Part shown: positions 14,468-24,184 of the stretch, piece by piece
How the letters are laid out: every line of letters begins with the position of its first letter
How positions within the stretch are numbered: position 1 is the stretch's first letter
NCBI GenBank assembly: GCA_034401795.1
Contig: CM067371.1
Coordinates: 84,476,783 to 84,540,782, forward strand
From: Chaetoderma sp. LZ-2023a
Lineage: Eukaryota; Mollusca; Caudofoveata; Chaetodermatida; Chaetodermatidae
Length of the DNA: 64,000 nt
Direction of reading: 5' to 3'
Notes under the pieces: model-generated
Database searches by the model: none
What the model saw: only the letters and a program-made list of their open reading frames with translations
What the model was told of the DNA's origin: nothing
Made by a program: the position numbers and the translations under genes

Positions 14468-14696
14468 TAGCTCACCTGGCCTGAAGGCCTGAAAGGCCAA
14501 GTGAGTTTATGCCTTTGCGGCCATCCCTCGTCTATTGTCCATCGTCCATTGTCCATCATCCATTGTCCGTCGGCCATTGTCCATCGTCTGCCCATCCATC
14601 CATCTGTCCATCCGTCAAATCACTTCTTCTCCTTAATGGTTTGACCGATTTCTACCAAATTTAGCTGGAAGGATCCTATGATCCACTACCCTCCAG

Positions 14697-16339
14697 CCAG
14701 ATAACATTACTACGCTGGGCCAATATTGGCGATTGGTTAGCATAGTCGCCGTTGGCTATTGGGAATTGGGCCAACGTTGGCAATTGGTTGGTACCGTCGT
14801 CATTAGCAACAATGTGTTGGGCCAACATTGGCATTACAGTGGCAAAATTACAGTTGGCTTGCAGTGGTTGGGCCAACCTTGGCCCAACTACTTATAGCCA
14901 ACATATATTATAAATGTATTTAATAATGATATACACATGCATTGGGCCAACGTTGGCTTACCAGCGGCAAAATAACAGTTGGGTTAGAGTTGTTGGGCCA
15001 ACGTTAGCCCAACCACTTATAGCAAATGTATATCTTCTTCTTCTTCTTCTTCTTCTTCTTTTCGTTCGCTGATCATACCGCCAGTCCTGTAAGTGACTAT
15101 CGACATGATCATAACGCAAATGTATATTATAAATGTTATATACATGCATTGGGCCAAAGTTGGCACAATCGTGGAAAAATTACAGTTGGGTTGTGGTTGT
15201 TGGGACAACGTTTGCCCAAACAGTTATAGCCAATGTATATTGTAAATGTTATATACATGCATTGGGCCCACGTTGGCATAATAGTGGGAACATGATGGTT
15301 GGCTTAGAGTTGTTGGGCCAACCTTGGCCCAACACCTTAAAGCTAATGCATATGTATATTCATACACATTAGGGTATTGCTTAGGCTACTGGCCTATTGT
15401 TTGTTATCTAAGATCAGTATGTCAATTCAGGCCTATTTGCTCATTAGTTTGGATGATAGTATTTTTTTTAAATTTTCATTTCAAGGGAGGTAGCTCAGCA
15501 ACTCGATTGCCCATTATTTAATAGATTAAGTTAAGTGTATGTAGAAATAACGTGATGGAGCTTTGTCTTTAGTAAGCAGTCCTTCATCTGAAAGCAATTA
15601 AGTGGTCTAAATATTATCTCCCCTCTAAATACTGCTATCCTGTGATATAATTTTAATGTGTATTGTGACAACCACCATATAAATTTGGCGATCTCCTATG
15701 AATAATGTCAATTTGCCATAGTATTACCATGACATATCTTGCAAACCAACTCTTTTGTTCGACATGGTACCTGATTAAACTTTTGAGTTGAAAATGGAAA
15801 CCAGGGCCTAGGGAGCTTCACGATTAAACTTTTGAATTGAAATTGACAACCTGGGTACACATAGTAATTCCACGTAGCGATAGTCAGCGTGAAGAAATGA
15901 TGGCAGGACAATTGCCTACACGTCTTGACCTTCGGGAAAGGAAAAGTGTTTGTATTTTTCTCTGGTATGAGTAACCATTTATTCAAGAGAAAATAAAAGG
16001 TACCAAACTGGCTTGCCACAGTTCTTTAAACGTGTCCTTCACTTTTCCAATGTGTTAAATATATTGCACATATAAAAATAAATTTTAATTCGTTTAAAAA
16101 AATATTTCTTAAAATTTATGTTGTACCAATGAGCAAAATAATGTTGGTCCAACCTCCCCAGCCAATGTTGGCCCAATGTTATGTGATGCCAACGTTGGGT
16201 GGATGCATTGGCCGAACATGTTGCGCCAACGTTAGACCAATGAGCAGAATGATGTTGGGCCAATGTAGACGGCCAACGTTGGGTCAATGTTACAACATAT
16301 GTTGGGCCAACGTTGTGCCAACGTAGTATTGTTATCTGG
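14697..16339. mobile_element. DNA transposon, CCAGATAAC terminal repeats, copy 1
   Basis: The left end CCAGATAACATTACTACG and the right end CGTAGTATTGTTATCTGG are inverted repeats matching at 17 of 18 positions. The interior is packed with palindromic TTGGGCCAACGTTGG motifs, with units of roughly 100-115 bp repeated in tandem at about 14930-15350 and again near 16140-16330. No transposase is visible, so this is a non-autonomous element. A second copy with the same ends is at 56701-57268. I found no convincing target-site duplication. Confidence 0.75.
15034..15115 (-). mobile_element. Very short 5'-truncated LINE copy with 12-bp target-site duplication
   Basis: These 82 bp start with a (CTT)n tract and TTTTCGTTCGCTGATC, which matches the 3' end of the LINE at 47853 (TTCTTTTCGATCGCTGG) in the same orientation. 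The 12-bp sequence GCAAATGTATAT flanks it on both sides (15022-15033 and 15116-15127). It is an insertion of only the last tens of bases of a LINE, with a GAA-repeat 3' tail, into the tandem repeats of the transposon above. Confidence 0.8.
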
Positions 16340-17552
16340 GCAGCCGATTTTTTTAGAGTTCTGATTTGTAATTTATTTGGTGGTGGAAATTGTCAAAATG
16401 CTACTCCTAGGGTTAGTCAGTCTTACTTCAGCTCATATGCTGCTTGACATATTTCAACCAGATTTAATAGATGAATTATATGGTCGTTGTCGCTAGAAAA
16501 CTATTCAAAATTTTGATTGATCAATTTTTTGGGTTAATTTTATGACAAATCTACCGGTAATGTTCAAAATACTACTACTCCTTAGCTGCTTGACATATTT
16601 CAACCAAATTTGACTCGATTGATTCTACGGTGATAGGCTCTATAACATCTGTTCAGAATTTTAATTAATAATTTTTTGGCTGAAAATCTTAGATTTTATG
16701 AAAGATTTACAGGAAATGGTCAAAATGCTGATCCTCCATAGCTGCTTGACATATTTCAACTAGATTTCGCTAGATGAATTCCATGGTGGTAGGCGCTAGA
16801 ATTTCTTTACTGCATTTTGATCGATCAATTTTTTGGGTGAAAATCTTAGATTTTATTAAAAATCTACCGGAAATGGTAAAAATAGTACTCCTCCTTCGCT
16901 TCTTGACAGATTAAAAAAAAGTTTGGCTGGAAGGATCCTATAGTGGTAGGCTCTAGAAATTCTATTCAGAATTTTGATTGGTAGATTCTTTGAATGAAAA
17001 ACCTTAGATTTTGTAAAAGAAAATTACCCGAAATTGTCAAAACGCTACTCCTCATTAACCGTTTGGCAGATATCAACCTAGTTTGGCTGGAAGGATGCTA
17101 TCGGTGTAAGGCTCAGAATTTGTATACATAATTTTGATTGGTAAATTTTTGTGTGAAAATCCTGAATTTTATGAAAATTTACCAGATATCGTTTAAAACG
17201 CTACTCCTCATTAACCGCATGGCAGATTTCAATCAAACTCAGCTGGAATGACTCTAAGAGGGTAGGCTTCAGAACGTATATACAGAATTTTGATTGATCA
17301 ATTCTTTTTGTGGCCATCTTGGATTTTCCGAAAATTATCCATCATGTCTATTTAAATGCAAATGATTCAAATGATAATGGCCCAGGTGAGAAGCATATGT
17401 TCTTGGCCCTCTTGTTTCCCCATCCAAGTTAAAATTATATCTTCCCCAACTCTCTTTATTTACACTAAGACTGTGCAATAATTAAAGTACGCATTTAAGT
17501 TCGGATGAGAAGGCCTATGAATAAATTTGCTTTTTCCTATATTGTTCTGTAG

Positions 17553-17762
17553 TGTTTGGCATATTTCCAAACGGGAACCCCAAAATGAATGTGTTTATGG
17601 GGTTGCAAAGAGGGAGAGACCTTCTCTTCGCTGTTGACACAACAGGCAGCATGGAGACTGAAATCACGGCAGTGCGAGAGCGAACGATTAGCATAGCGGA
17701 AAGCTCGGCAGGATCACCTGACGCTCCAAGAACGTACACGATCGTAGAATTTAACGATCCTG
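17553..17762 (+). CDS. VWA7-like gene, exon 'b' (start of VWA domain, MIDAS)
   Basis: The acceptor is TTGTTCTGTAG ending at 17552 and the donor is GTAGGT from 17763. The exon has 210 bp, phase 1 at both ends. It encodes the first strand of the VWA domain and the metal-ion-dependent adhesion site as DTTGSM (the DxxGS form of the DxSxS motif), within the segment DLLFAVDTTGSM. It ends in the YTIVEFNDP strand. In-frame ATG codons inside the exon are not the start, because the acceptor and the preceding exon fit the family better. Confidence 0.85.
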
Positions 17763-17802
17763 GTAGGTATAAATGTATAACTAGATAGGTAATTACAAAG
17801 GG

Positions 17803-17833
<31 letters not shown>

Positions 17834-17941
17834 ATCGTCGTCGTCGTCGTCGTCATCGTCGTTATCGTCGTTATCGTCGTCGTCATAGTCGTTATCGTCG
17901 CTATCGTCATCGTCATCATCATCATCCCTTATCATCATTAG

Positions 17942-17982
<41 letters not shown>

Positions 17983-17999
17983 ATATCGTCATCGGCATG

Positions 18000-18033
<34 letters not shown>

Positions 18034-18050
18034 TCGTTGTCGTCGTCGTC
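17803..18050. repeat. CAT/CGT trinucleotide microsatellite
   Basis: About 248 bp of (ATC)n and (GTC)n blocks in the 432-bp intron between two VWA exons. It produces long Asp/Met/Thr-repeat frames that are not genes. Confidence 0.97.
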
Positions 18051-18194
18051 TAGTTTATAGCATAATGTGTCTGAAGGGCGGTACAAGTTTGCAACAATAC
18101 CGTGAATATGTCAACATCTCAGTAATATTTAACATATGGTAATGGCGTTTACTATAAGGATGGAAAATTCTCAATATATTTATTATATTTTCAG

Positions 18195-18359
18195 TTGTCA
18201 AACCAGCTTTTACCACAGCAAACGTTAGCACATTTGTGGCGGAAATTGATCGCATTTCGGTTAAAGGGGGAGGTGATTGCCCTGAGATGGCCTTGACGGG
18301 GATGCTAATGGCCATTAATGCAGCAGATTCTGCTCGATCGACTCTTTTCGTTTTCACTG
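18195..18359 (+). CDS. VWA7-like gene, exon 'c' (VWA domain, GGGDCPE motif)
   Basis: The acceptor is TATATTTTCAG ending at 18194 and the donor is GTAAGA from 18360. The exon has 165 bp, phase 1 at both ends. It encodes VSTFVAEIDRISVKGGGDCP, EMALTGMLMAINAA and TLFVFT. The GGGDCPE sequence, which follows a short helix and supplies a MIDAS-loop Asp, is typical of VWA domains of the hemicentin/VWA7 type rather than of integrins. Confidence 0.88.
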
Positions 18360-18383
18360 GTAAGAGTTAGGGGTGGAAGGCAT

Positions 18384-18473
18384 GCATGACACTGTAGATA
18401 CACGGAAGTATATGCATGACACTGTAGATACACGGCAGTATATGCATGACACTGTAGATACACGGCAGTATAT
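18384..18473. repeat. 30-bp tandem repeat, three copies
   Basis: Three units of 30 bp containing CATGACACTGTAGATACACG lie just after the exon donor. They are nearly identical; AAG/CAG is the main difference. Confidence 0.9.
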
Positions 18474-18529
18474 GCTTTTTTGATTCAACACCCTTATAGT
18501 ACAGATCTTTTCACAACATTTCTAGCAGC

Positions 18530-18900
18530 AGTGTTTATCCAGAAATACACATTTTAACAATAAGTAGGTAAGTCGGTAGAATAACCAAATTTGATACATA
18601 CATTCATTTTATAAGTGGCTAGAAAAAACTTTAGGTTAAGGTCAGAACTTCAAATATCTAGGTCACGGGGTCACTAAATGTATCCCGAAATACACATTTT
18701 AGCCATAAATTGGGGACTTAAGTAGGTAGAATAACCAAATTTGACACGTACCTTCATATTAGTGGCTAGAGGTTTGATGACTTTCAGGATAAAGCATCAA
18801 ATATCTAGGTCACTGGGTCACGATGTGCATACCGGAACACACATTTTGGGCCACAACACTGGAATGCAAGAAGCTAAAATCACCAGATTTACAACACACA
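18530..18900. repeat. Degenerate tandem repeat of about 147 bp
   Basis: Three diverged units share a segment like GAAATACACATTTTA (near 18541, 18688 and 18838) and AACCAAATTTGA(T/C)AC (near 18586 and 18735), with AAATATCTAGGTCAC between. It is intronic and has no coding signal. Confidence 0.7.
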
Positions 18901-19053
18901 TTCATATTGCGTACTATTTTCGCAATTTAGCGCAGTATTATATTTATGAAACAATCCAATTGGCAAAGAAGCAGATTTGTTTTTCCATCTTTAATAGTTA
19001 TTTAATTTATAATTGTTATCTTCTTGGATATTGAGTAGTCGTATATATGAAGT

Positions 19054-19340
19054 AGTATAGCCGGTAGTAGAAAACACCACCTCCCTCCCCACCTCCATCA
19101 ACTAGATTTCCATTTAGACAAATGAGCCCCGACCCCCCCCCCCCTCAACTGGATTTCCATTTAGACAAATGAGCCCCCACCGCCCTCTTTATCCCTGGGG
19201 CATAGGTTGTTGAGACGGGGGCCACCACGGATCGCCGAACGGCTGCCAGGGAGGTAGGATCATCCCGACACTACTACTACTAGGGGCTGAACGCCCATTT
19301 AGAGGCAAGCCTCCCCAGTGATATACACAACTGATCGCCA
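19054..19340 (+). repeat. Maverick left terminal region
   Basis: The outer part, to about 19175, is the inverted copy of 35790-35884 with a duplicated 20-30 bp segment and C-rich runs. The inner part, 19283-19340, is an inverted single copy of the 77-bp unit that is present five times near the right end. Confidence 0.85.
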
Positions 19341-19796
19341 TCAACCACAGCGCCGGCCTCTCTCTATTCTGTGAAGGCTCAGACAAACACGTAGTCTCTG
19401 ACAGAATCGCATCGGTATGATGGAACCACCCATAGGGGCTTCCATCTATCTTGACAACGCTCACCTGGGAGGAGGCTAAAGTGATTAGCATGTGAACCAC
19501 GGCAGACTCTGGCATGTTCACATGTTACGCAGAGAATCTGGTGCTGAGCAGTGGGCTCCAGCAGACAACCACGGCCTACCCTCTCCACGACAGAGAAGTG
19601 GCAGACAAACTCGATCAATTTTACGTGGGTGAAAGCGGTCGTAAATAATTCTCGGCAAGGGGTCGACCCAAGGATTGTACTTGGAGGGGGGGGGGGTATC
19701 GCGGAAATGGGACCACTTAGCATCCAATATCATGGCAGTCTCAGCGCCCTGTGCCACTGCTGTAGACGCCAGCACGAGCAGTATGATGAGAATCAT
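19190..19796 (-). pseudogene. Left-end Maverick gene: secreted or membrane protein of unknown function
   Basis: The ATG at 19796 begins a hydrophobic stretch (MILIILLVLASTAVAQG) that reads as a signal peptide with a likely cleavage after AVA-QG. The remaining sequence, about 150-170 residues, includes several Cys (for example in CHFSVV and CVTCEH) and a C-terminal part with SVVKIDGSPYGWFHH. The frame changes at a G/C homopolymer near 19684-19696 and again near 19520. I do not recognise the family. Its start codon is 12 bp from the end of the Tc1, which separates it from its promoter. It may be a cargo gene of the element. Confidence 0.55.
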
Positions 19797-19807
19797 GGCG
19801 ATATATA

Positions 19808-21464
19808 CACCTGTGCAAAAGTTAAGCACCACCCTATTTCTACGCACATGCGAGGGTATATTCATGTGCTATGAAGAAAGCAATAGCATAAACATTTATG
19901 TACCCATCCATCTTAGTGCAAGAGGTAATAATGCAACTAGAGGAATGCTGATTATGATGGTGGGGAAACACTGTATGTTTTTGTTTGAACTTGAAAACGA
20001 GGCCTGAATATGGTTACGTTGACACAACTGACAACTATTGCCCTACAGTTGACACACGTGGCTAGATTGTCATTAATGGTGTCTGAAAACGAAGTTTAAC
20101 ATCGGTGCACGAGTTTGAGACTGTCATTATTAATACCGAGTATATCCACCTTGTGCCTGGATGACGGCCTGGACACGAAGTCTCATGCTGGTCACCAACC
20201 GACTGATACGCCATTGTGGTATTCGTTGCCATTCAAGATGGAGTGCGTCTGTTAATTCCTGTAGGTTCTGCACAGGAGGATCTCTCCTTCTCACCATGTT
20301 TCCCAGAATGTCCCAGATATGCTCAATAGGGTTCATGTCAGGGCTCCTTGCTGGCCATGGTAGGGTTTCGATGGCATTCTGTCGGAGGTATTCATGCACA
20401 GCTCTAGCACGATGTGGTCGGGCGTTGTCATCCATGAATATAGGGTGGGTTCCAGGTGCATGATTTACAAAATGAGGGACCACAACTCTATCCAGTATGG
20501 AATCTTGATATCTTTGGCCATTTAGTGTTCCAGGTACAGTCAACAGATCCAGCTTGCAATCAAATGAGATGCACCCCCATATCATAACGGAACCTCCACC
20601 AAATGGAACTTCTTCCATGATGTTACGTTGGTCGTACGCCGTGCGTCTAGACCTCCATACACGAGTTCGACCATCTGTGGCATGAAGCAGGAACCGACTT
20701 TCATCGGACCAGTGTACCCGTCTCCAGGATCTCATGTTCCAGTGTCTTCTTTCGTTGCACCACCTCAGACGCTCCTCTTTGTGGTGTGCAGTGAGGAGAG
20801 GACGTCTGACAGGTCTCCTAGCTTTCATGCCAGCAGCATACAGTCTCCTTTTGACGGTAGACATTGACACTCTATTGCGCGTTTCCCATTGCTGGTTGAG
20901 CACTCTGCTGTTGGTGAATGGAGATCTCCTAACAAGGCGTACAAGGGCTCGATAATCACAGGCAGTAGTCTTCTTCGGTCTTCCAGATCTAGGCCTGTCC
21001 TTCACCTCGTTAGTTTGCCCATGTTTTGCAATCAAACGACTGATTACAGTATGGTTAATGTTCAGCTGTCTGCCAATCTCTCTGCATGACATACCAGTGT
21101 TATGCATGCCTATGATTTGCCATTTCACACGATCACTTAACCTTCGTCTTGCCATAGCGGTTCACAATCAAGAGCTAATTCTCTCTGTACAAATAAACCA
21201 CGGTCATGAACACAAAATTCCTAATCTTGTCGCCTAAATCTGTATGTAATGTTCTACACCTCAAACTGGACTTTTACATAACTGAACACGTGTGCTGTTT
21301 CCCGCCACGCACGGACATCAAGCGGCGTGAAGTCATGCATGCATGTGCATTTCGTACTTGGAATTATGTCAGCTAACGCGGGGACAAAAAGTATGGCAGC
21401 CTAGTTGTACCATCATGTTTCTAAGTTCTATTGTTTTTGCTGGTGCTTAACTTTTGCACAGGTG
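19808..21464 (-). mobile_element. Tc1-type transposon, complete
   Basis: Perfect 24-bp terminal inverted repeats (outer sequence CACCTGTGCAAAAGTTAAGC) at 19808-19831 and 21441-21464 are each flanked by TA, the target used by the Tc1/mariner superfamily. Between them is one intact transposase gene on the minus strand. Total length is 1,657 bp. Perfect repeats and an unbroken gene contrast with the decayed Maverick around it, so this insertion is much younger. Confidence 0.96.
20130..21155 (-). CDS. Tc1 family transposase, 341 aa, intact
   Basis: A cut-and-paste DNA transposase that acts in the nucleus on its own terminal repeats. Residues 1-50 form a helix-turn-helix (GMSCREIGRQL, HTVISRLI), and a GRPKKTT hook lies at 58-64, followed by a second DNA-binding helix region (STVKRRLYAAG). 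The DDE catalytic triad is complete: Asp151 in HWSDESRF, Asp243 in FMDDNARPH and Glu278 in NPIEHIWD, with 34 residues between the last two (DD34E, the Tc1 spacing). The GGGSVMIWG motif is present. Length equals the family norm of about 340 aa. ATG, frame and stop are intact, so the protein could be functional. It is the only obviously intact gene of recognised function in the window. Confidence 0.97.
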   Translation of the reverse strand: MARRRLSDRVKWQIIGMHNTGMSCREIGRQLNINHTVISRLIAKHGQTNEVKDRPRSGRPKKTTACDYRALVRLVRRSPFTNSRVLNQQWETRNRVSMSTVKRRLYAAGMKARRPVRRPLLTAHHKEERLRWCNERRHWNMRSWRRVHWSDESRFLLHATDGRTRVWRSRRTAYDQRNIMEEVPFGGGSVMIWGCISFDCKLDLLTVPGTLNGQRYQDSILDRVVVPHFVNHAPGTHPIFMDDNARPHRARAVHEYLRQNAIETLPWPARSPDMNPIEHIWDILGNMVRRRDPPVQNLQELTDALHLEWQRIPQWRISRLVTSMRLRVQAVIQAQGGYTRY

Positions 21465-21653
21465 TATATGAAGAGTTAAACTTAACAGAGTGAACCCCTC
21501 GAGAAATATCTGTGCCAGAACGAGCCCTGTTCCATTCGGATCGATAGTGATCTTCATCCCCTCAGGGGCAGGGGCTAGCTGCTTCACTCTGCCGCCGGCT
21601 AAGAAACGTAGTTCTAGGACTATATGAGTCGTTTGCGGGCTAGTGAGTCCGAC

Positions 21654-22443
21654 TCACTGAAGCAGTTTAACAATACCCTTGATTTTGGAGACATGTGACA
21701 CACAATTTACCCATAGGGTACCCTCCTGGAGGTTAACAGCTTCTTCTAGTCGATCGAATGGACCACGCAGCAGGCGCTTTCCACCTGTAACCCCGATCCG
21801 GTGACCCACCCTCGTCAGGGAGACACCTTCACCTATGTACGTGAGGAAGGATGATCCCCGATTGTAGAGCTTTCGAATTGTCCCATCCTTTTTCACAACA
21901 GTGGAGAGGGGAGTAACCTCTATGTCAATGATTGCGGGAGGCCTGTATAGGGGCAACCATATTTGCCAGTCACCCCCAGGTCCAGCGCGGTACCACACTT
22001 CATTGTTCTCAAATATGAACTGCAGGTTTTTTGCCAGGGTCAATAGCAGGCCATCATGGGCCATCGGCGGGGCGCCGCTCGAAGAGGGTTTGACCAGATG
22101 AAAGCTGAGGTCGTTATTTAGGGTGTTGATGTCTGCCACCTCTGTATCCGAGAGCTCAATTAACGGCTCGAGGATGTACTTCCTCTTCGGGAAATCGTAC
22201 CGAAACACGATCTTGTGGCCATCTATATTGCGACCCAGGCGCTCCTTCGTCACATCCTTGAGGTCTGCGAGCAGCTCCACCCCATCACCACCAATGGGGT
22301 GGAGGGAGACTGCATTTGAGATTGCTTCATACTGTAGGGCAAATGAGTTGCCATCGCTCTCTTCTACCTTGGCAGCATCAACTGCGTACACATCTGCCAG
22401 TCAGCAAGACCAGTCGAGTGAGCAAATATGGGTTCCAGAGCAT
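21654..22443 (-). pseudogene. Maverick protein of unknown function, about 260 aa, frameshifted near its start
   Basis: The main frame covers 21654 to about 22400 and includes HLVKPSSSGAPPMAHDG, FIFENNEVWYRAGPGGDWQ and WLPLYRPPAI, followed by a basic stretch (GVTGGKRLLRGPFDRL). A natural ATG lies at 22443 in another frame (MLWNPYLLTRL), so there is a small frameshift around 22395-22405. No transmembrane segment and no family I recognise; it looks like a soluble mixed alpha/beta protein. It is divergent from the 22477 gene with only 33 bp between start codons and a two-sided promoter motif there. Confidence 0.6.
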
Positions 22444-22444
22444 G

Positions 22445-22474
22445 CTATAGGAGGGGTTTAAACAAGACATATAA
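22445..22474. promoter_or_regulatory. Two-sided promoter motif with palindromic GTTTAAAC
   Basis: GTTTAAAC at 22456-22463 serves both directions. To the right: GTTTAA, 8 bp, TATAA (22470-22474), then the ATG at 22477. To the left: GTTTAA, 8 bp, TATAG (22449-22445 on the minus strand), then the ATG at 22443. Each TATA is 1-2 bp from its start codon. Confidence 0.7.
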
Positions 22475-22476
22475 CC

Positions 22477-22854
22477 ATGCCGATTGTCCGACTGCTGCTC
22501 TCCGGTGGTGAGAACATAATCTCACCCTCTCTAGAGGGGAGACTGGTGGTACAGTACCGTGTAGAATGGGTCCTCATCGAGGTGCCCCAGCGGGGCACAA
22601 CATACATACACGCCGATGTGCTACATCAACCTCCGGGCAGTGCACACAGCAGCTCACTAGTAGAAGTCGGCCGGGACATGATAGAGTATCTCCCAGGTGC
22701 CAACAGCAACCTATGGAAAGCTATCAGTCCTAGCCAGTTCACACCTGTAAATCACCTGTTTGACAGCCCCTCCATTAACATATATGCCAGCATGGATGGG
22801 ATATCGGACGCCCATTTAGAGTTTACACTCTTATTACTCATTGACCTGACATGA
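22477..22854 (+). CDS. Maverick protein of unknown function, 125 aa
   Basis: An unbroken ATG-to-stop frame with good support from the promoter motif directly before it. Visible segments are LEGRLVVQYRVEWVLIEVPQ, GANSNLWKAISPSQF and a hydrophobic C-terminus (EFTLLLLIDLT). The alternation of hydrophobic and polar residues suggests beta strands. I do not recognise it. It could be a small virion component, but that is a guess from its position among structural-gene-sized frames. Its TGA stop overlaps the next ATG (ATGA), suggesting coupled expression. Confidence 0.65.
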   Translation: MPIVRLLLSGGENIISPSLEGRLVVQYRVEWVLIEVPQRGTTYIHADVLHQPPGSAHSSSLVEVGRDMIEYLPGANSNLWKAISPSQFTPVNHLFDSPSINIYASMDGISDAHLEFTLLLLIDLT

Positions 22855-23432
22855 TATCATATCAGCATTATCTGACCTTGGCCGAGATGATGAAGAAAGA
22901 GGTTCGCCCCTTCATGACCCATGCACAGATGAAGGCCTTAAACGAACAGAGGCTCGCACTGCAACAAGAAGGAGAGCGACTACAGCGGGAAAACTGGTAT
23001 CAACAGAACACAAGCCTTGCATGGAGGCGAAGGAACAGTGAAAATTTCTGATACTGGCAGGCCCTCCTGGAGGAGAGTAAGCTGAACGCAGGAGTCTTGA
23101 CAGACGACGATGAGCTAGATGTCTTCACAGACGAGGATGAGCCAGGTGGCTTCTCAGACGAGGATGAGCCAGATGTCATACAGTGGAAAGAGGAGATGGC
23201 GCAGAAGTGTAAGACCAAGAAAACCATCCAGCGGCGGACCTACTATCTTGGTGATAAGGTGAAGTTCCAGATATCACGTCTCAGAAAGCTACTGGCACCT
23301 GACATAGTGCTGGATGACCTGTCTCTAAGAGACGTCTGTCTCGAAACCAGCAAGCTGGCACGGTTCGCCAGGCTCTCCAAAATGAACCCTTCTATGACTC
23401 ATGAGCAGATTCTGCAGGTGATGCAGGTTTAA
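22851..23432 (+). pseudogene. Maverick acidic/coiled-coil protein, interrupted by one in-frame TGA
   Basis: One frame of about 193 codons runs from the ATG at 22851 to TAA at 23430-23432 with a single TGA at 23049-23051. The part before the stop is a charged helix (QRLALQQEGERLQREN). After it come three repeats of an acidic motif (TDDDELDVF, TDEDEPGGF, SDEDEPDVI) and a basic C-terminal half ending in a helix with MTHEQIL. Function unknown. With the stop the first product is 66 aa. The TAA at the end is part of the promoter motif of the next gene. Confidence 0.6.
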
Positions 23433-23445
23433 TCTCCAGGTATAC
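23427..23445 (+). promoter_or_regulatory. Promoter motif before the 23447 gene
   Basis: GTTTAA (23427-23432), 8 bp, TATAC (23441-23445), ATG at 23447. The GTTTAA includes the stop codon of the preceding gene. Confidence 0.6.
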
Positions 23446-23446
23446 T

Positions 23447-24184
23447 ATGGCAAAATCAGAGTGGCGGAAGCAACCAGAAATATACCCCTCCCTAACGGCT
23501 GACGAGGGGGTTACAGTACACGGCTGGCGACTCCAGCAGATAGATACCATCAGACAGAATCTCGTCCATGAGGCAGAAAAGTACAGCAGAACATGCAGGC
23601 GATATAAGACAGCCTACAACGTCATCACGCGTACAACCACTGCTGCAGGTGTGATTGGAGCCAGTGCCGGGGTGGCAGCTGTGGCCACTCTCGCTACAGG
23701 GGTGAGGCCCATCGTCGCTATCCCGCTTGGTGGCGTGACACTAGCCGCCACTCTCTTGGCCACGGGCTTGGGGTTGGGGCAGCGGCAGATCACAAGGAGG
23801 CTGGAGAAGCATGCTAAGTACGTGGCACTGGCACAGAGTATGCTATGGACTATCGACAAGTCTGTCAGCAAAGCTCTCGAGGATGGCCAGGTCACCGATG
23901 AAGAGTACCACCATATATTGAAGGTCCAAGCCCTGTACCGCATGGAGAAACCTAAAGTACGACAGCAATACCTCAAAGGCTCCAGCGGGCGGGTTGATAT
24001 GGATTTAAAAACGAGATGTTACGGCGAGGTCGCTTCGAGACGACTGCAAATAGTGTGCTGCCTGAACGGTAGCTTTAAGAACACCACTATAGATGGCCTT
24101 CCCACTGAACCTCACAACAGTCATCCAGAGCCAACTGCCCCTCCTAGGTACACCCTTGACTGGCCTGAGAGGTCTACTGGATGA
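23447..24184 (+). CDS. Maverick membrane protein with a Gly/Ala-rich helical hairpin, up to 245 aa
   Basis: The N-terminal 65 residues are charged and helical (QNLVHEAEKYSRTCRRYKTA). Residues about 66-110 form two small-residue hydrophobic helices separated by a short turn (GVIGASAGVAAVATLATG, then PLGGVTLAATLLATGLGLG), followed by a second charged helix (RRLEKHAKYVALAQSMLW) and an EEYHHIL segment. Such a hairpin could insert in or disturb membranes. The family is unknown to me. The last 30 codons overlap the next gene in another frame by 92 bp and look unlike protein, so the true C-terminus may have been lost to a frameshift near 24000. Confidence 0.6.
   Translation: MAKSEWRKQPEIYPSLTADEGVTVHGWRLQQIDTIRQNLVHEAEKYSRTCRRYKTAYNVITRTTTAAGVIGASAGVAAVATLATGVRPIVAIPLGGVTLAATLLATGLGLGQRQITRRLEKHAKYVALAQSMLWTIDKSVSKALEDGQVTDEEYHHILKVQALYRMEKPKVRQQYLKGSSGRVDMDLKTRCYGEVASRRLQIVCCLNGSFKNTTIDGLPTEPHNSHPEPTAPPRYTLDWPERSTG
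24073..24092 (+). promoter_or_regulatory. Promoter motif before the 24093 gene
   Basis: CTTTAA (24073-24078), 9 bp, TATAG (24088-24092), directly followed by the ATG at 24093. Confidence 0.6.

Larger units (their letters stand above)
14468..17415. mobile_element. Outer repeat element with inverted CTCACCTGGCC ends
   Basis: The left side has CTCACCTGGCC followed by a GGCC-rich hairpin and a CCATCGTCCATTG low-complexity stretch. The right side has GGCCCAGGTGAG near 17381, followed by GGCCCTCTTGTTT. These ends are inverted relative to each other. The interior between about 16433 and 17340 is made of about six degenerate units near 155 bp long, each with a (T)TGACATATTTCAAC-like segment, a blank of AT-rich sequence and a TTTTGATTG(A/G)TC segment. 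The shared internal pattern and flanking termini suggest one dispersed element, later entered by another transposon at 14697. I cannot name its class. Confidence 0.45.
19804..21481 (-). promoter_or_regulatory. Maverick promoter motif split by Tc1
   Basis: On the minus strand, GTTTAA (complement of 21476-21481) is followed after 7 bp by TATA (21465-21468), the point where Tc1 entered. On the other side of Tc1 the remainder, ATATATCGCC, leads into the start codon at 19796. Closing the gap and removing one TA restores a GTTTAA-N7-TATATA arrangement about 5-10 bp upstream of the ATG, matching the other motifs of this element. Confidence 0.6.

Noticed and set aside
17585..17587. ATG at the start of exon 'b' as translation start of the VWA gene
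   Set aside because: A good acceptor precedes the exon and exon 'a' joins in phase with matching family sequence.
17515..18034. Minus-strand Asp/Thr/Met-repeat frames
   Set aside because: Antisense of a VWA exon and of a trinucleotide microsatellite.
22123..22461. + strand frame of 112 codons
   Set aside because: Antisense of the 21654-22443 gene, whose composition is more protein-like and which has its own promoter motif.
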